The translations under genes and the position numbers were made by a program. From Muribaculaceae bacterium (GTDB taxonomy: Bacteria; Bacteroidota; Bacteroidia; Bacteroidales; Muribaculaceae), in the NCBI GenBank assembly GCA_022511505.1, contig JAFLTK010000014.1:1-7977 (forward strand): 7,977 bases of DNA, read 5' to 3'. The notes beneath the pieces are model-generated. The model saw only the letters and a program-made list of their open reading frames with translations, was not told the DNA's origin and did no database searches. Positions 5,591 to 7,977 of the stretch are shown one piece after another (positions within the stretch are counted from its first letter, which is position 1; each line of letters starts with the position of its first letter).

Positions 5591-6385
5591 ATGAAACAAC
5601 GACTTCTGATATTTCTTCTCTCCTTGACCGCAATTGCCATGCTCGCGCCCGCTGCATCGGCCGGCGACTGGGCCGGCAAAAAGGTTGCCTATCTGGGCGA
5701 CTCGATGACCGACCCTAAACACCGCGCCGCCAAGCAGCACTACTGGAACTACCTCGACTCGCTGACCGGCATCGAGCCTCGCGTTTATGCCCGCAGCGGC
5801 TACCAGTGGAACGGTATCCTCCAGAAAGCCAAGGAGATGCAGGCGGCCGTAGGCGACTCGATTGACGCCATTTTCATCTGGGCCGGCACCAATGACTATA
5901 ACCACAGCGTTCCCCTCGGCGACTTCTTCACCGAGCAACCTGACAGCGTCATTGTCGACGGGAAAATGACCCGACGTCTTCATCGCGAGCACGTTATGAC
6001 CGACTCGACATTTGCCGGACGCATCAACCAAGTCTTTTCATTCCTCAAACACAATTTCCCCGACAAGCAAATCATCCTGCTGACCCCAATCCATCGCGGC
6101 TATGCGGCTTTCAACGACCATAACATCCAGCCCGACGAAAATTATGCCAACGGCCAAGGCCTTTATATCGAGGACTACGTTGACGTGCTCAAGCGAGGCG
6201 CCGCGCTTTGGGCCATCCCCGTCATTGACTTGTTCAGTGACAGCGGTTTATATCCCCTGGAGCCGCGCCACGACATCTATTTCTACAACAGCGACAACGA
6301 CCGCCTGCACCCCAACGACCGCGGTCATTACCGCATCGCCCTGACAATCGCCGCACGCCTAAACGCCCTCCCGGCGGTGTTCTGA
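5591..6385 (+). CDS. Exported SGNH/GDSL-family hydrolase (esterase/lipase-like)
   Basis: A 264-residue secreted hydrolase. The signal peptide is about residues 1-24 (MKQR, hydrophobic core, ending AASA). The mature part shows all four SGNH blocks: YLGDSMTD with nucleophile Ser38; Gly70 in RSGYQWNG (oxyanion hole); WAGTNDYN with Asn101; and DNDRLHPNDRGH with Asp237 and His240 completing the catalytic triad. The family cleaves acyl or acetyl esters on carbohydrates, lipids or small molecules; in Bacteroidales such exported members often deacetylate glycans, but nothing here fixes the substrate. It is the last gene of the AraC-TPR-SGNH operon. Its last 27 bases overlap the 3' end of the convergent glycerate kinase gene, leaving no room for a terminator between them. 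Confidence 0.92.
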   Translation: MKQRLLIFLLSLTAIAMLAPAASAGDWAGKKVAYLGDSMTDPKHRAAKQHYWNYLDSLTGIEPRVYARSGYQWNGILQKAKEMQAAVGDSIDAIFIWAGTNDYNHSVPLGDFFTEQPDSVIVDGKMTRRLHREHVMTDSTFAGRINQVFSFLKHNFPDKQIILLTPIHRGYAAFNDHNIQPDENYANGQGLYIEDYVDVLKRGAALWAIPVIDLFSDSGLYPLEPRHDIYFYNSDNDRLHPNDRGHYRIALTIAARLNALPAVF

Positions 6386-7513
6386 CAGCCATCTGACAAC
6401 CGCCACCGCGAGCCTCCGGGCGGCAACATCGCGGTCAAGCGGGTCGCCCGCGGTCAACTCCGGCGGCAGCAACGCCGGGTCATTGATTGAGATAACGTCG
6501 ACAAAACCGGAACAGGCGAGCATGCCGGCATCCTCAACACGTCCGGCAACGACAAGACACGGGATTCCTCGCTGCCGAGCGGCCGCAAGCACTCCCGCGG
6601 GCGCCTTTCCGCGCAACGTCTGGCGGTCTATGCGCCCTTCGCCGGTTATGACCAGCCTCGCGCCCTCAATCTTTCGGTCAAACTGTATCATATTGAGCAG
6701 CAAATCGATACCGCGACACGACCGAGCGCCGACGAGCGCCGACATTGACGCGGCAATCCCGCCGGCAGCTCCTCCGCCCGGCAATGTGGCAATGTCCCCC
6801 ATTCCCGAGGTCGCCGCCAGTTGCTCGGCAAAGTTCGCCATTCCCGCCTCAAGCACCTCAACCTCGGCCGGCATCGCTCCCTTTTGAGGACCGAAAAGTC
6901 GCACCGCGCCATCGGGGCCCAGCAGTGGCGAAGTTACATCACACGCCAGCGCAAAATCGGCCTCCCACACTGCCGCTCCGGCCTCGGGCACCACTATCCG
7001 GGCGACCTTTCCGAGAACCGCGCCGCACGGCTCAAGTTTCACTCCGTCGTCATCCAAAAACCTGAATCCCAGCGCGTAAAGCAATCCCATTCCGCCGTCA
7101 ACAGTTGCCGTACCGCCGAGACCGACGATAAAACGACTGACACCGCGGGTCAACGCGTCGGCAATCAGCATGCCGACCCCGCGCGACGACAGCGCCGAGG
7201 GATTACGCCGCTCAGCCGGCACCAACGGTAACCCGATAGCCGCGGCAGCCTCGATGATGGCCGTGTCGCCGGCGATGATATATGTAGCATCAATCTGCTT
7301 TCCCGTCGGGTCGGCGACCGTGGCGGTCACACGCTCGACATCCCGGCATGCCGCGACAGCGTCGACTGTACCCTCGCCGCCGTCGGCAAGTTGCACAACC
7401 TCAACGATAACGCCCGGGAAAGCATCTTCAATCGCCTCGCGGCAGATGTGCCCCACCTCGGCCGACGAGAGGGTGCCCTTGAATGAGTCGCTTGCTACTA
7501 CAATTTTACACAT
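6359..7513 (-). CDS. glxK: Glycerate 2-kinase (GarK/GlxK family)
   Basis: A 384-residue cytosolic kinase that phosphorylates D-glycerate to 2-phosphoglycerate with ATP, feeding glycolysis. Family landmarks are all present: ASDSFKGTLSS (7-17), ADGGEGT (43-49), an IEAAAAIGL block (87-95), GLGGTATVDGGMG (131-143), ACDVTSPLLG (190-199), FGPQKGA (207-213), GGGAAGG (246-252) and ITGEGRIDRQT (289-299) followed by GKAPAGV. The length matches E. coli GarK/GlxK (about 380). ATG at 7513-7511 starts 15 bases after the guaD stop, with an AT-rich, Shine-Dalgarno-free leader typical of Bacteroidetes, so it is cotranscribed with guaD. The family is sure; the symbol is given by family (garK would fit equally), since the source of glycerate is unknown. 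Confidence 0.93.
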   Translation of the reverse strand: MCKIVVASDSFKGTLSSAEVGHICREAIEDAFPGVIVEVVQLADGGEGTVDAVAACRDVERVTATVADPTGKQIDATYIIAGDTAIIEAAAAIGLPLVPAERRNPSALSSRGVGMLIADALTRGVSRFIVGLGGTATVDGGMGLLYALGFRFLDDDGVKLEPCGAVLGKVARIVVPEAGAAVWEADFALACDVTSPLLGPDGAVRLFGPQKGAMPAEVEVLEAGMANFAEQLAATSGMGDIATLPGGGAAGGIAASMSALVGARSCRGIDLLLNMIQFDRKIEGARLVITGEGRIDRQTLRGKAPAGVLAAARQRGIPCLVVAGRVEDAGMLACSGFVDVISINDPALLPPELTAGDPLDRDVAARRLAVAVVRWLSEHRREGV

Positions 7514-7528
7514 TATTATATAGGGACA

Positions 7529-7977
7529 CTAATACTCGACCTTGTCGGGCTTGGCCGCCCACTGCTCGAAAGCGCGGATTGCGCCCGAGTTGACAACGTG
7601 TATCATCGGTATTGCGCGCAGGTCCTTCGGCTTGTCAAGTTGCTGATAGATAAAGCGGTCGCTGAAATTGATAGCCTCGGCATCCTCCTGGGTGTTGCCA
7701 TAATATATGCGCGAAACGCCGGCCCAATAGAGCGCGCTCAGACACATTGGGCACGGCTCACATGAACTATAAACAACCGCCCCTTTGAGGCTAAACGTTC
7801 CGAGATGGCGACACGCGTTGCGGATGGCGTTAACCTCGGCGTGGGCAGTCGGGTCATTGTTGAGTGTGACCGTATTGACCCCGGTCGACACGACCTTATC
7901 GCCCATGACAATCACAGCGCCAAACGGGCCGCCGCCATTCTTGATATTCTCCTCGGCAAGCCCGGCCGCCATCTCCA
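7529..7977 (-). CDS. guaD: Guanine deaminase (GuaD, cytidine-deaminase fold), 5' end beyond window
   Basis: A zinc-dependent deaminase converting guanine to xanthine and ammonia in purine catabolism or salvage. Counted from the first visible Met (7972), zinc ligands are His44 in PTAHAEVNAI, with proton-shuttling Glu46, and Cys74/Cys77 in CEPCPMC. GGGPFGAVIV (13-22) is the usual substrate-side loop. The C-terminus (FIYQQLDKPKDLRAIP, then a final VEY) closely resembles the domain-swapped tail of B. subtilis GuaD, which separates it from tRNA adenosine deaminase TadA. That Met is unlikely to be the true start: the frame continues to the right edge (GAG and a partial codon precede it) and the first helix of the family would be truncated, so roughly 5-12 residues are missing. 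It precedes glxK in an operon. Confidence 0.9.
   Translation of the reverse strand, partial: EMAAGLAEENIKNGGGPFGAVIVMGDKVVSTGVNTVTLNNDPTAHAEVNAIRNACRHLGTFSLKGAVVYSSCEPCPMCLSALYWAGVSRIYYGNTQEDAEAINFSDRFIYQQLDKPKDLRAIPMIHVVNSGAIRAFEQWAAKPDKVEY

Noticed and set aside
7529..7977. tRNA adenosine deaminase TadA
   Set aside because: The long C-terminal segment with FIYxxxDKP and an aromatic end matches the GuaD subfamily rather than TadA.

Overview
The window most likely comes from a fairly GC-rich member of the Bacteroidales, plausibly a Muribaculaceae-like gut commensal. The family assignment is inference. The evidence is: Bacteroidetes-type -7 boxes (TAnnTTTG) close upstream of several genes, starts without Shine-Dalgarno sequences, a Bacteroidales-style Tgt and AraC regulator, a large cytosolic TPR protein of a kind I associate with Bacteroidales, and a B. 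subtilis GuaD-type guanine deaminase.

Layout. (1) 1-850, minus strand: the N-terminal three quarters of tgt (tRNA-guanine transglycosylase), running off the left edge. (2) 851-1033: a divergent promoter region. (3) 1034-3232, plus: a 732-residue cytoplasmic TPR-type protein of unknown function. (4) 3233-3703: a visibly AT-richer island. It holds the C-terminal end of an accessory AlbA_2/RecG-like ATP-binding protein (probably a remnant), five copies of a TTTCATGTTA decamer and a TTGTCAC/GTGACAA inverted repeat. (5) 3704-3878: a GC-rich segment ending in a strong TAACTTTG promoter box. (6) 3879-6385, plus: a tight three-gene operon of an AraC-family regulator, an exported TPR protein overlapping it by ATGA, and an exported SGNH/GDSL hydrolase. 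(7) 6359-7977, minus: glycerate 2-kinase preceded by guanine deaminase (guaD, start beyond the right edge), convergent with and overlapping the SGNH gene.

How the genes work together. The AraC regulator probably controls the two periplasmic/exported products cotranscribed with it. guaD and the glycerate kinase form a small catabolic operon (guanine to xanthine; glycerate to phosphoglycerate).

Two points deserve most attention. First, the position that normally carries the Tgt nucleophilic aspartate reads Tyr (Y271). Second, the AT-rich island between the large TPR gene and the AraC operon carries repeats and a gene fragment that look like the scar of a mobile or accessory element. I found no CRISPR array, no rRNA or tRNA gene, no transposase and no clear, complete new multi-gene system.
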